A stretch of 46,411 nt of DNA from Paenibacillus ginsengihumi DSM 21568 (GTDB lineage Bacteria; Bacillota; Bacilli; Paenibacillales; NBRC-103111), in assembly GCF_000380965.1 (NCBI RefSeq), contig NZ_KB905588.1, positions 1 through 46,411 on the forward strand. The letters are read 5' to 3'. Positions 9,064 to 18,464 of the stretch are shown here, one piece after another. The position numbers and the translations under genes are program-made. Within the stretch, counting starts at the first letter, position 1. Every line of letters starts with the position of its first letter. The notes below the pieces were generated by a model. The model made no database searches. It was not told the origin of the DNA and saw only the letters and a list, made by a program, of their open reading frames with translations.

Positions 9064-9407
9064 CCATTCACCCCGATGAGCTTATGAGCCTTGTTGTCGA
9101 TGCGGCCGAGAATAAAAAGGCGATCGACCTGATCGCTCTCGATCTGCAGGGCATTTCGCCAGTGGCCGATTATTTCGTGATTTGCCACGGCAATTCCGAA
9201 ACCCAGGTGCAGGCCATTGCCACCGAAATCCGCAAAAAAGCGGAGGAGCAGGGCGTGCGAATACGCGGGCTGGAAGGGATGGATACCGCGCGCTGGGTGC
9301 TCGTCGATCTCGGGGATGTAGTGGCGCATGTGTTTCACCGCGACGACCGGGAATATTACAACATCGAGCGTCTGTGGTCGGATGCGAAAGTGGTTGAACG
9401 AGTATGA
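9060..9407 (+). CDS. rsfS: Ribosomal silencing factor RsfS
   Basis: 115 residues, the full RsfS/iojap domain with KAIDLIALDLQG and the VADYFVICHGNSETQ segment. RsfS binds uL14 on the 50S subunit and blocks subunit joining in starvation. AGGAG at 9051-9055 serves the ATG that overlaps the yqeK stop; the stop in turn overlaps the start of the next gene (ATGA at 9404-9407). Confidence 0.95.
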   Translation: MTIHPDELMSLVVDAAENKKAIDLIALDLQGISPVADYFVICHGNSETQVQAIATEIRKKAEEQGVRIRGLEGMDTARWVLVDLGDVVAHVFHRDDREYYNIERLWSDAKVVERV

Positions 9408-10312
9408 AGCTTCAGACAGGGACGGTCGTTACGCTGAAGGTGGCGCGGGAAGTGTCGCCGCACGGTTTTTTTCTGACGGACGGCGGGCAGGACGTGCTGC
9501 TGCATTACAGCGAGGTCGTCGGCGAGGTGAAGCCGGGGGACGACGTGAGCGTATTCCTGTTCCACGATACCGAGGACCGGCTTGCGGCAACGATGAAGCA
9601 GCCGCTCATCCGCATGGGCGAGGTGGCGCTGCTGGAAGTGGTCGATATTCATCCGCGCTTCGGCTGTTTTCTCGAGATGGGGCTCGGGCGCAATCTGCTG
9701 CTGCCATACAGCGAGCTGCCCGAGCTTCCCGAGGTGCAGCCGCAGGTCGGGGACAAGGTGTTCGTTCAGCTGGACCGCGACAAGGCGGGCCGGCTGCTGG
9801 CCAAGCTGGCGGGGGAGGAGGCGCTCAAGCGGCTCTGCTTCCCTGCGCCGGCCAGCTGGCGCAACACCTGGGTAGCCGCCAGAGTGTACAAGCCGCTGAA
9901 AATCGGCACCTTCGTCGTCTGCGACGGAGGCGTCGTCGGCTTCGGCGTGATCGGCATGATCCATCCGTCCGAGCGGGTGCGGCCGCTGCGGCTCGGCGAG
10001 GAGGTGCAGGTGCGCGTTACCTTCGTTCGCGACGACGGCAACGTCAATTTGTCGATGCGCCCGCCAAAGCAGATCGGTCGGGACGAGGACGCCGAGCGTC
10101 TGCTCGCCTTTCTGCGGGAGCGCCCGAACGGGGCGATGCCTTACTCGGACGAGACGCCTGCCGACCTGATTCAGAAGCGCTTTGGGATCAGCAAATCGGC
10201 GTTCAAACGGGCGCTGGGCAAGCTGATGAAGGAAGGCGCCGTCTACCAGCAGGGCAGCTGGACCTATTTGAAGCAGCAGGAGCAGCAAGAGCAGCAGCCG
10301 GTTTCCGATTAA
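9404..10312 (+). CDS. S1-domain RNA-binding protein, CvfB/YitL-like
   Basis: 302 residues. Three consecutive S1-like OB segments can be read: about 5-60 (GTVVTLKVA to LLHYSEV), about 68-125 (RMGEVALLEVVDIHPRFG) and about 165-220 ending VNLSMRPPKQ, followed by a winged-helix-like C-terminal domain (FLRERPNG, GISKSAFKRALGKLMKEG). This is the architecture and length of CvfB from Staphylococcus and YitL from B. subtilis, RNA-binding regulators. In B. subtilis yqeM directly follows rsfS; here this gene is placed between them, coupled to rsfS by ATGA. The C-terminus ends in a Gln/Glu-rich tail. Confidence 0.85.
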   Translation: MKLQTGTVVTLKVAREVSPHGFFLTDGGQDVLLHYSEVVGEVKPGDDVSVFLFHDTEDRLAATMKQPLIRMGEVALLEVVDIHPRFGCFLEMGLGRNLLLPYSELPELPEVQPQVGDKVFVQLDRDKAGRLLAKLAGEEALKRLCFPAPASWRNTWVAARVYKPLKIGTFVVCDGGVVGFGVIGMIHPSERVRPLRLGEEVQVRVTFVRDDGNVNLSMRPPKQIGRDEDAERLLAFLRERPNGAMPYSDETPADLIQKRFGISKSAFKRALGKLMKEGAVYQQGSWTYLKQQEQQEQQPVSD

Positions 10313-10363
10313 AGCGAAAAGGCCGGCTCGGTTGCGTTCGCTGTGAGTCAGGAGGATTCGCCA

Positions 10364-11158
10364 GTGGCATACCAGCGTTTCGCTTATCATTACGACCGTC
10401 TGATGGAAGATATGCCTTACCCCGACTGGATCGCCTTCGCGCGGCAGTGCTGGGACAAGTTCGGCCAGCCGCGCACCGTGGTCGATCTCGGCTGCGGCAC
10501 GGGCAGCATCTCGATTCCGCTGGCCCGGCTCGGCTACGACGTCACCGGCATCGATCTGTCGGAAGATATGCTGGCCGTGGCGCAGCACAAGGCGGAGGAA
10601 GCCGCGAGGCGCGAGCCTTTTCCGCCGGGAGGCGCAGTTCGCTGGCTGCAGCAGGATATGAGGGAGTGGGAGCTTGGCCGTCCGGCTGACGCTGTCATCT
10701 CGTTTTGCGACTGCTTCAACTACTTGCTGGAGGAAGAGGACATCGCGCAGACGATTCGCCAGGTGTATGAGGGATTAAAGCCCGGGGGCGTGTTCGCGTT
10801 CGATATGCATACGCCTTATTTGCTGCAGCATTATTACGAGTCGCAGCCGTTTCTTCTGAACGAGGACGATATCGCTTATATTTGGACGTGCGATTTCGAC
10901 CCGGGCCGCTGCGAGATCGAGCATGCGCTGACGATTTTCGTTCAGGAGAATCAGCTGTCTGAGCTGGGCTCCGACGACGCGGTCAAGCAGCGGTTCGAGC
11001 GGGTGGAGGAATATCACGTGCAGCGCGCCTACCCGCTGGAATGGGTGAGGCAGACGCTGAAGGACGCGGGCTTCAGCATAACGGAATGCGCGGCGGATTT
11101 CCTGTGGAAGCCGCCGACGGAGACGACGCAGCGTGCGTTTTTCGTCGCGGTCAAATGA
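10364..11158 (+). CDS. yqeM: SAM-dependent class I methyltransferase, YqeM-like
   Basis: 264 residues. Motif I VVDLGCGTGSISIPLA (39-54) and the acidic GIDLSEDML segment place it among class I SAM methyltransferases (Methyltransf_25 type); D-x-F-N in SFCDCFNYLL is the motif IV region. The GTG at 10364 is chosen because AGGAGG (10350-10355) lies eight bases upstream; GTG 10343 in the same frame has no ribosome site. By position (between the rsfS region and the comER region) and length it corresponds to B. subtilis YqeM, whose substrate is unknown. Confidence 0.85.
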   Translation: MAYQRFAYHYDRLMEDMPYPDWIAFARQCWDKFGQPRTVVDLGCGTGSISIPLARLGYDVTGIDLSEDMLAVAQHKAEEAARREPFPPGGAVRWLQQDMREWELGRPADAVISFCDCFNYLLEEEDIAQTIRQVYEGLKPGGVFAFDMHTPYLLQHYYESQPFLLNEDDIAYIWTCDFDPGRCEIEHALTIFVQENQLSELGSDDAVKQRFERVEEYHVQRAYPLEWVRQTLKDAGFSITECAADFLWKPPTETTQRAFFVAVK

Positions 11159-11178
11159 CGCCTTAAGAGCCGATGCCG

Positions 11179-11268
11179 TCAGCTAAGCCGCCAAATCAGC
11201 TGGGCGATGCTGAGAATGATGCCCCACAGCGGCAGGGAAAGCGCAATGCCGCTTACGATGCCGTTCAT
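11179..11268 (-). CDS. Small 29-residue hydrophobic peptide, unrecognised
   Basis: A 29-codon reading frame on the minus strand that starts ATG at 11268 and stops TGA at 11179-11181. It reads MNGIVSGIALSLPLWG then IILSIAQLIWRLS: one continuous hydrophobic helix with a polar, positively charged end, i.e. a single-pass membrane peptide. A very good ribosome site, GGGAAGGAGTT (minus strand, 11275-11285), sits eight bases before the ATG, which is the main reason to call it. It lies tail-to-tail with the methyltransferase gene, 20 bases apart. I find no clear promoter for it. No function can be assigned. Confidence 0.6.
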   Translation of the reverse strand: MNGIVSGIALSLPLWGIILSIAQLIWRLS

Positions 11269-11439
11269 AAGGCCAACTCCTTCCCTGGTAAAATGGGGAT
11301 GCGATTACTACCCAGTTTGCCCGGAACGGCCTGTTTCAAAACGTGTTCCTGCAGGAGCATGCCGCCAGCCGTCGCTTTAGGGCTGCCCGGCTTGTCATTT
11401 GGCGCATCGCCTTGCGGCAGACGTCATCCGCTACGATAC

Positions 11440-11468
11440 TTGACAGCGGCATGGTGTTTGCATATAAT
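11440..11468 (+). promoter_or_regulatory. Consensus sigma-A promoter of leuS
   Basis: TTGACA (11440-11445), 17-base spacer, TATAAT (11463-11468): a perfect match to consensus with ideal spacing. It starts the T-box leader that follows; predicted transcript start near 11475. Confidence 0.9.
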
Positions 11469-11474
11469 CATAGC

Positions 11475-11780
11475 AATTGCAATATGTGCCAGCGGCGTTG
11501 ACAGGAAGCAGTAACTCCGTGCCATGGAGACAGAGAACCGGCGTTCGGTGCAAGCCGGTCTATGGGCAGAGCGAACTCGTCCTGGAGCCAGAAGGGGAAA
11601 GGGAAGGCGATTTTGGCGTGTGGACGCGCGCTGCCGCCGCGACCGAGTAACCGGATCGCAGGCCCTGCGTTATAGGGCAAGAGTGAACGGGGGCGAAGCA
11701 CGCCTGCCGTTAACTAGGGTGGTACCGCGGGATCAAACCTCTCGTCCCTAGCTTTGGCTAGAGATGGGAGGTTTTTTTGA
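11475..11780 (+). promoter_or_regulatory. T-box riboswitch (leucine) in front of leuS
   Basis: The diagnostic T-box AGGGTGGTACCGCG is at 11716-11729 and is followed directly by a strong terminator. The upstream part folds as a Stem I-like region; the bases GAACTCG (11573-11579) fit a specifier loop with the Leu codon CTC at 11576-11578. Uncharged tRNA-Leu would pair with this codon and with the T-box, favour the antiterminator, and let transcription continue into leuS. The specifier was picked by eye and matches the downstream gene, but Stem I was not folded. Confidence 0.88.
11736..11779 (+). terminator. T-box terminator hairpin
   Basis: AACCTCTCGTCCCTAGC (11736-11752) pairs almost completely with the strand ending GGGAGGTT (11756-11773), followed by seven T. 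This is the regulated terminator of the leuS T-box. Confidence 0.88.
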
Positions 11781-11847
11781 ATGTTGCGGAAAGTTCAACT
11801 TTGCTAAAGCGAAGGGAGACTTGCTGTACCAGGAAAAACTACCGTTA

Positions 11848-11898
11848 AACCGCGGTCGCTCTTCCTTGAATGGACGTCGATAGACGTTTTTCTTAACG
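11848..11898 (+). repeat. Dispersed repeat, copy 1 (about 52 bp)
   Basis: AACCGCGG at 11848 through CTTAACG at 11898 recurs at 27106-27157. In the last 36 bases 31 match without gaps; before that one base is gapped. The core GACGTCGATAGACG forms a 5-bp hairpin with a GATA loop followed by TTTTT, so it looks like a miniature terminator in the leuS leader, 65 bases before the start codon. Origin and role unknown. Confidence 0.65.
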
Positions 11899-11962
11899 TT
11901 GCAGAAAGGTTAACGGGAAAATCGCAAGCGTTGATATTGTCTGGAGGAGGACGTTCATCATC

Positions 11963-14431
11963 ATGAGTCAGGAAACGAAAGCAGCAAGCGAGACGAGAGA
12001 GGCGCAGGGCTACAGCCCGCAAACGATCGAGCCGAAATGGCAGAAGTACTGGGAAGAGCATAAAACGTTCAAGGTGCTGGACGACGACAGCAAGCCGAAG
12101 TTTTATGCGCTTGACATGTTCCCGTATCCTTCCGGAGCGGGGCTGCACGTAGGCCATCCGGAAGGCTATACGGCGACCGACATCGTATCCCGTTACAAGC
12201 GGATGCGCGGGTACAATGTGCTTCACCCAATGGGCTGGGACGCCTTCGGCCTGCCGGCGGAGCAGCATGCGCTCGATACCGGGCAGCATCCGCGCGACAT
12301 TACGATCAAGAACATCGACAATTTCCGCCGCCAAATCAAGTCGCTCGGCTTCTCTTACGACTGGGACCGCGAGTTCAGCACGACCGACCCGGATTATTAC
12401 AAGTGGACGCAATGGATTTTCACCAAGCTTTATGAACGGGGCCTCGCTTATGTCGACGAGGTGCCGGTTAACTGGTGTCCGGCGCTCGGCACGGTGCTGG
12501 CGAACGAGGAGGTCATCGACGGCAAAAGCGAGCGCGGCGGCCATCCGGTCATCCGCAAGCCGATGCGCCAATGGGTGCTGAAGATTACCGAATATGCGGA
12601 ACGGCTGCTCGAGGATTTGGAGGAGCTCGACTGGTCGGAAAGCATCAAGGACATGCAACGCAACTGGATCGGCAAATCGAAGGGCGCGGAAGTGACGTTC
12701 GCCATCGATGGACACGAGGGCAAGAGCCTCAAGGTGTTCACGACCCGGCCGGACACGCTGTTCGGCGCGACTTACTGTGTGCTTGCGCCTGAGCATGAGC
12801 TGACGAGCCTGATTGCGACGCCGGAGCAGGCGGAGGCGGTCAAGGAATATCAGGAACGCGCCGCTCGCAAGAGCGACCTGGAGCGTACCGACCTGGCAAA
12901 AGAGAAGACCGGCGTGTTCACCGGAGCGTATGCGGTTAACCCGGTAAACGGCGCGAAGGTGCCGATCTGGATCGCCGATTACGTGCTGGCCGGTTACGGA
13001 ACGGGCGCGATCATGGCGGTGCCGGGCCACGATCAGCGCGACTGGGAGTTCGCCAAGCAGTACGACCTGCCGATCATCGAGGTCGTCAAGGGCGGAGACT
13101 TGCAGAAGGAAGCGTTCGCCGGCGACGGCGAGCATGTGAACTCGGATTTCCTGAACGGACTGAGCAACGAGCAGGCTATCGCCAAAATGATCGAATGGCT
13201 TGAAGCAAACGGCAAAGGGCAGGGAAAAGTATCGTACCGGCTGCGCGACTGGCTGTTCAGCCGCCAGCGCTACTGGGGCGAGCCGATCCCGATTCTGCAT
13301 CTGGAGGACGGCACGATGAAGACCGTGCCGGAGGATCAGCTTCCGCTCCTGCTGCCGGAGGTCGACGAGATCAAGCCTTCCGGCACCGGCGAATCGCCGC
13401 TGGCCAACGTGACGGAGTGGGTCAACACCGTCGATCCGGAGACGGGGATGAAAGCCCGCCGCGAGACGAATACGATGCCGCAGTGGGCGGGCAGCTGCTG
13501 GTACTATCTGCGGTTTATCGATCCGAAGAACGACAAGGAGATCTGCTCCAAGGAGCTGCAGCGCAAATGGCTGCCGGTCGACCTGTATATCGGCGGAGCC
13601 GAGCATGCCGTGCTCCATCTGCTCTACGCCCGCTTCTGGCACAAGGTGCTGTACGATCTCGGCGTCGTGGAGACGAAGGAGCCGTTCCACAAGCTGGTGA
13701 ACCAGGGCATGATTCTCGGCGAGAACATGGAGAAAATGAGCAAGTCCCGCGGCAATGTCGTCAATCCGGACGATATCGTCCGCGACTACGGCGCGGATAC
13801 GCTGCGTCTGTACGAGATGTTCATGGGGCCGCTCGAGGCGACGAAGCCGTGGAACACGAACGGCGTCGACGGCGCGTTCCGCTTCCTGAACCGGGTATGG
13901 CGCCTGTTCGTCGCAGAGGACGGCTCGCTCAGCGCGAAAATTCGCGCCGACGAGGAGCTCGGCAGCGAAGCGTTCAAGCGGATCTGGCACCGCACGATCA
14001 AGAAGGTGACGGACGATTTCGAGCATCTGCGCTTCAATACGGCGATCAGCCAGCTGATGATTTTCGTCAACGAAGCGTACAAGACGGAGCGTCTGCCCAA
14101 GGCGGCTATGGAGAACTTCGTGCAGATGCTGTCCCCGCTCGCGCCGCATTTGGCGGAGGAGCTGTGGGAGAAGCTGGGGCATGACGGATCGATCACCTAC
14201 GTGCCTTGGCCGAGTTACGACGAAGCCTGGACGGTGGACAACGAAGTGGAGATCGTCGTCCAGGTCAACGGCAAAATCGCCGAGCGCGCGATGATCGCCG
14301 CCGATGCCGACGAAGCCGCCATGCAGGAGCTGGCGCTCGGCTTGCCTAAGGTGAAGGAGCTGACAGCGGGCAAGACGATCCGCAAAGTGATTGCAGTCAA
14401 GGGCAAGCTGGTCAATATCGTCGCGAACTAA
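11963..14431 (+). CDS. leuS: Leucyl-tRNA synthetase
   Basis: 822 residues, the usual bacterial length. Charges tRNA-Leu with leucine. The HIGH-type signature is HVGH (62-65) after YPSGAGL, and KMSKS is at 591-595. The CP1 editing domain between them is intact, with [12 protein letters not shown] and [23 protein letters not shown] at 11943-11950 is a strong but rather distant ribosome site for the ATG at 11963. Expression is controlled by the T-box upstream. In B. subtilis leuS is elsewhere; here it separates yqeM from comER. Confidence 0.97.
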   Translation: MSQETKAASETREAQGYSPQTIEPKWQKYWEEHKTFKVLDDDSKPKFYALDMFPYPSGAGLHVGHPEGYTATDIVSRYKRMRGYNVLHPMGWDAFGLPAEQHALDTGQHPRDITIKNIDNFRRQIKSLGFSYDWDREFSTTDPDYYKWTQWIFTKLYERGLAYVDEVPVNWCPALGTVLANEEVIDGKSERGGHPVIRKPMRQWVLKITEYAERLLEDLEELDWSESIKDMQRNWIGKSKGAEVTFAIDGHEGKSLKVFTTRPDTLFGATYCVLAPEHELTSLIATPEQAEAVKEYQERAARKSDLERTDLAKEKTGVFTGAYAVNPVNGAKVPIWIADYVLAGYGTGAIMAVPGHDQRDWEFAKQYDLPIIEVVKGGDLQKEAFAGDGEHVNSDFLNGLSNEQAIAKMIEWLEANGKGQGKVSYRLRDWLFSRQRYWGEPIPILHLEDGTMKTVPEDQLPLLLPEVDEIKPSGTGESPLANVTEWVNTVDPETGMKARRETNTMPQWAGSCWYYLRFIDPKNDKEICSKELQRKWLPVDLYIGGAEHAVLHLLYARFWHKVLYDLGVVETKEPFHKLVNQGMILGENMEKMSKSRGNVVNPDDIVRDYGADTLRLYEMFMGPLEATKPWNTNGVDGAFRFLNRVWRLFVAEDGSLSAKIRADEELGSEAFKRIWHRTIKKVTDDFEHLRFNTAISQLMIFVNEAYKTERLPKAAMENFVQMLSPLAPHLAEELWEKLGHDGSITYVPWPSYDEAWTVDNEVEIVVQVNGKIAERAMIAADADEAAMQELALGLPKVKELTAGKTIRKVIAVKGKLVNIVAN

Positions 14432-14432
14432 T

Positions 14433-14473
14433 CGTCAAGCTGGATTTCCGGTCGGGCATCCGGACGCTTGACG
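14433..14473 (+). other. Stem-loop immediately after leuS
   Basis: CGTCAAGC (14433-14440) pairs with GCTTGACG (14466-14473), and inside it TCCGG (14447-14451) pairs with CCGGA (14460-14464). It begins one base after the leuS stop but is followed by A-rich sequence, not T, so it is not a standard terminator in this direction; it may protect or mark the 3-prime end. Confidence 0.5.
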
Positions 14474-14478
14474 GCAAA

Positions 14479-14523
14479 CAAAAAACCGCTTCTCTTTTCC
14501 GTTCGGGAAAAAAGGGGGCGGTT
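14479..14523 (-). terminator. Intrinsic terminator of comER (possibly also leuS)
   Basis: Read on the minus strand, AACCGCCCCC and its flank (14523-14505) pair with GGAAAAGAGAAGCGGTT (14500-14484) and the stem runs directly into TTTTTTG. It lies 30 bases beyond the comER stop. On the plus strand the stem is the same but no T-run follows. Confidence 0.75.
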
Positions 14524-14553
14524 CATATTCGGAAAAGCGTGAAAGCATCGCGT

Positions 14554-15387
14554 TTACTCGACCTTGGTGCCGAAAAATCGGGCTTCCACCTTTTCCACAT
14601 CTTCTTCGTATTTCAAATGAGTTGTGCGAATCAGGTCGTGAAAAACCTCGCACAGCTCATTTTCCATTATACGGAGTCCTTCGGCGGTAATTCCGCCGGG
14701 CACTGTCACTTTTTTCTGCAGGGTAGCGGGGGTGAACCCTCCGGTCGTCAGCAGCTGGCCGGTGCCGAGCGTCATTTCGCTGGCCAGGCGCGTTGCCTCC
14801 TCCTCCGGGATGCCGGTAATGTCGACCGCCGCCTGAATGAATTTTTGCAGGAAAAAGGATAAGAAAGCGGGACCGCAGCTCGAAAGATCGGACGATACGC
14901 GGGTATAGTCCTCGTCAATGCGGACCGGCGCGCTGATATGAGAGAGCAAATTTTCGAGCAGCTCGATGTCCTCCGGAAGCATGCGGTTGCCGTAAACGCA
15001 CAGGGTTGCGCCGCTCAGCACGTAATTGGTCACGCTCGGAATCACCTTGGCGATTTTGCAGCGCAGCATCTCCTCCAAGTGGCGAACGAGCACCGGGCTT
15101 GTGATCGACACGACGATCTGCTCCGGCCTGACTGCGGCGTGAATGTCGTCAATCACCGCTTTGTACTCGGAGGGCTTGATGCATAGAAAGATGACATCGG
15201 CGCTCGCGGCTGCTTCTTTATTGGAGCGGGCGACGTAAAGACCGGGATAGCTCTCGGACAATCGTTCCGCTTTGGCAATGGTGCGGTTGGTCGCCGCAAT
15301 TTGTTCCGGAGCGACTGCGCCGGATCTGATGAACGCTTCGATGAGAATGCTGCCCATGCTGCCGGTACCGATGAATCCAATTCTCAT
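14554..15387 (-). CDS. comER: ComER, pyrroline-5-carboxylate reductase-like protein
   Basis: 277 residues, ProC superfamily. The Rossmann loop GFIGTGSMG is at 4-12 and a ProC-type C-terminal dimerisation helix region (GPAFLSFFLQKFIQAA) is present. In B. subtilis comER is divergent from comEA, exactly as here, and ComER influences sporulation and biofilm entry; competence itself does not need it. The ATG at 15387 is chosen over 15393 because AGGAGGG (15394-15400, minus strand) is then six bases away. Whether it still reduces pyrroline-5-carboxylate cannot be told from sequence. Confidence 0.9.
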   Translation of the reverse strand: MRIGFIGTGSMGSILIEAFIRSGAVAPEQIAATNRTIAKAERLSESYPGLYVARSNKEAAASADVIFLCIKPSEYKAVIDDIHAAVRPEQIVVSITSPVLVRHLEEMLRCKIAKVIPSVTNYVLSGATLCVYGNRMLPEDIELLENLLSHISAPVRIDEDYTRVSSDLSSCGPAFLSFFLQKFIQAAVDITGIPEEEATRLASEMTLGTGQLLTTGGFTPATLQKKVTVPGGITAEGLRIMENELCEVFHDLIRTTHLKYEEDVEKVEARFFGTKVE

Positions 15388-15513
15388 GATCATCCCTCCT
15401 GGAAAATATTGCACCTTTTTGATTGTATGCTGCCGCAGCTTAAATCATGCCGATGAACATGTGAATGGCGATGAAGAAAATGCAAAAATGTGCGAAAGGA
15501 GCACAAAGCGCCG

Positions 15514-16302
15514 ATGAAAGGAGAACGATACTGGATGCTGTGGGGAACGGGAATGCTGGCCGCCTTCCTGTTGATGGGCGGAATGTGGTCCGCCATGTCG
15601 ATGACGGACGATGAGCAGCTCGGATGGAAGCCGGTGAACGAGGCGATGAGTGAGCTGCTGCAGCAGGGGCAGGGCGGCGAAGGGGCAGGAGGGCAGCCGA
15701 AGGCGGCGTCGCCTGCGGAGGTGCCGGCGGGCTCCGGGCAGGCGGGAAGTCAGCCGGCCGATCCGTCCGCCGGCAATCCTGGAGTGCCGGCAAACGGCGG
15801 GGCGAATACGGAGCAGCCGACGGGGGGCGAAGCGAAGGATGGCGCCGCAGCGCCGCCGGTGCCGGGGCAGCAAGCAGGGCTGCCAGGAAACGTCCAACCG
15901 GCTGTCGGCCAGGTGCAAGACGGTCAGCAGCCAACCGGCCAACCGCAAGTTACTCAGCCGCCAGCCGGTCAATCGCAAGGAAGTCAGCAGCCAACTGGCC
16001 AACCGCCGGCCGGTCAGCCTGCATCATCGCCGCAGCAGCAAGCAGGTCCCCCCTCAGCCGGTCAGCCGTCTATGGAAGCGCCTGCCTCATCCCGCGCGGA
16101 CGACGGCAAAATCAATCTGAATACGGCGACGGCCGAGCAGCTCGACGCTTTGCCGGGCATCGGCGAGAGCCGGGCGAAGGCGATCCTGGAGGTTCGCGAG
16201 CGGCTGGGCGGGCGGTTTACGCGGGTCGAGCAGCTGCTCGAGGTCAAAGGCATCGGGGAGAAGATGCTGGAGAAGATCAGGCCGCACGTGACGCTCGATT
16301 AG
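15514..16302 (+). CDS. comEA: ComEA, competence DNA receptor (helix-hairpin-helix)
   Basis: 262 residues; B. subtilis ComEA has about 205. A membrane anchor (about 8-28) is followed by a very long Gln/Pro/Gly/Ala-rich linker (about 50-195) with repeated QPTGQP, PPAGQ and GQPS units, then a double helix-hairpin-helix domain (INLNTATAEQLDALPGIG and LLEVKGIGEKMLEKI) that binds double-stranded DNA outside the membrane. ATG 15514 is used, with AAGGAG about 12 bases upstream; GTG 15490 is possible but has no ribosome site. First gene of the comE cluster, divergent from comER. Confidence 0.92.
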   Translation: MKGERYWMLWGTGMLAAFLLMGGMWSAMSMTDDEQLGWKPVNEAMSELLQQGQGGEGAGGQPKAASPAEVPAGSGQAGSQPADPSAGNPGVPANGGANTEQPTGGEAKDGAAAPPVPGQQAGLPGNVQPAVGQVQDGQQPTGQPQVTQPPAGQSQGSQQPTGQPPAGQPASSPQQQAGPPSAGQPSMEAPASSRADDGKINLNTATAEQLDALPGIGESRAKAILEVRERLGGRFTRVEQLLEVKGIGEKMLEKIRPHVTLD

Positions 16303-16378
16303 CGGGCAGCAAGGCCGCGCGGAATAAGGGGATCCGGGCATGGCGGACGATCAATCTATGCTTTTGTTTTCTCGATAT

Positions 16379-17732
<1,354 letters not shown>

Positions 17733-17742
17733 GGTGGGCCTT

Positions 17743-18255
17743 ATGGCAGCGCGAAAAGACTGGGATACGTACTTCATGGATATCGCTTACATGGCTTCAA
17801 CCCGCTCGCAGTGCAACCGCCGCCATGTCGGCGCCGTGCTCGTGCAGGGCAAAAAGCTGCTCGGCACAGCTTATAACGGCGCGCCCATGGGCGTTCCCGA
17901 TTGCTCGGAGGCCGGGTGCATGCTGGTGGAAGAAATCGAGCTCGAGGTGAAGGACGGGCAGGAGACGGTTGTCAAGAAGCAGCGCTGCATCCGCACGATT
18001 CATGCGGAGCAAAACCTGCTGCTGTTCACCGACAGGGAAGACCGCGAAGGGGCGACCGTCTACGTGACCGACCAGCCCTGCTGGACGTGCGCCAATATGC
18101 TTGCTAACAGCGGCATTGCCGAGATCGTGTTCCACCGTCCTTATCCGAAGGACGACGGCAAGGTTCGCCTGCTGATGGAGCAGCGGGGCATCGCGTTCCG
18201 CCAACTGTCCGGGTACGAGCCGCCGGCGGGCACGCTTGCGGAAGTCATCAATTAA
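17743..18255 (+). CDS. comEB: ComEB, dCMP/cytidine deaminase family protein
   Basis: 170 residues. Zinc site of the deaminase fold: His87 and catalytic Glu89 in IHAEQN, Cys113 and Cys116 in PCWTC. The family deaminates dCMP to dUMP; in B. subtilis ComEB is required for polar localisation of the competence machinery component ComGA. ATG 17743 with AAGGTG six bases upstream is preferred to GTG 17734. Followed by a terminator before comEC. Confidence 0.92.
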   Translation: MAARKDWDTYFMDIAYMASTRSQCNRRHVGAVLVQGKKLLGTAYNGAPMGVPDCSEAGCMLVEEIELEVKDGQETVVKKQRCIRTIHAEQNLLLFTDREDREGATVYVTDQPCWTCANMLANSGIAEIVFHRPYPKDDGKVRLLMEQRGIAFRQLSGYEPPAGTLAEVIN

Positions 18256-18329
18256 TACACGCCTATGCCGGGGCGATTCCTTCGTCATCGGTCGTCATTT
18301 GCAATATTGAAAATTCAGCGTGAGAATGC

Positions 18330-18370
18330 CGCAGAATTTCAAGATATATCGCAGAATTTTCAAGATATAT
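18330..18370 (+). repeat. Tandem direct repeat of about 20 bp before comEC
   Basis: CGCAGAATTTCAAGATATAT (18330-18349) is repeated as the same sequence with one extra T (18350-18370). It is AT-rich against a GC-rich background and lies in the comEB-comEC gap, 22 bases before a terminator. Possible operator or simple duplication; no factor is identified. Confidence 0.75.
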
Positions 18371-18391
18371 TCAAGCCATTTTTTGTTGAGG

Positions 18392-18436
18392 AAGCACCTC
18401 CTGGATCCGCGTTTTAGCGCGGCGGGAGGTGCTTTT
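18392..18436 (+). terminator. Terminator hairpin between comEB and comEC
   Basis: AAGCACCTCC (18392-18401) pairs with GGAGGTGCTT (18425-18434); inside, CCGCG (18407-18411) pairs with CGCGG (18418-18422). The right arm runs into TTTT. It lies 29 bases before the comEC start, so it can reduce comEC expression from comEB read-through. Confidence 0.65.
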
Positions 18437-18464
18437 GCAGTTTTGGGGGAAAGGAGACGCCGCG

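Noticed and set aside
11173..11514. 113-codon plus-strand open frame between the methyltransferase and leuS genes
   Set aside because: It runs through the leuS promoter and T-box start, has no ribosome site and no recognisable features.
11804..14182. 792-codon open frame on the minus strand opposite leuS
   Set aside because: Shadow of the GC-rich leuS gene; no family signature, no ribosome site, and leuS is unambiguous. The same reasoning rejects the 525-codon minus-strand frame opposite the chaperonin (39417-40994) and others like it.
18429..18464. GTG start for comEC at 18429
   Set aside because: It lies inside the terminator stem and has no ribosome site; TTG 18465 has AAAGGAG at good distance.
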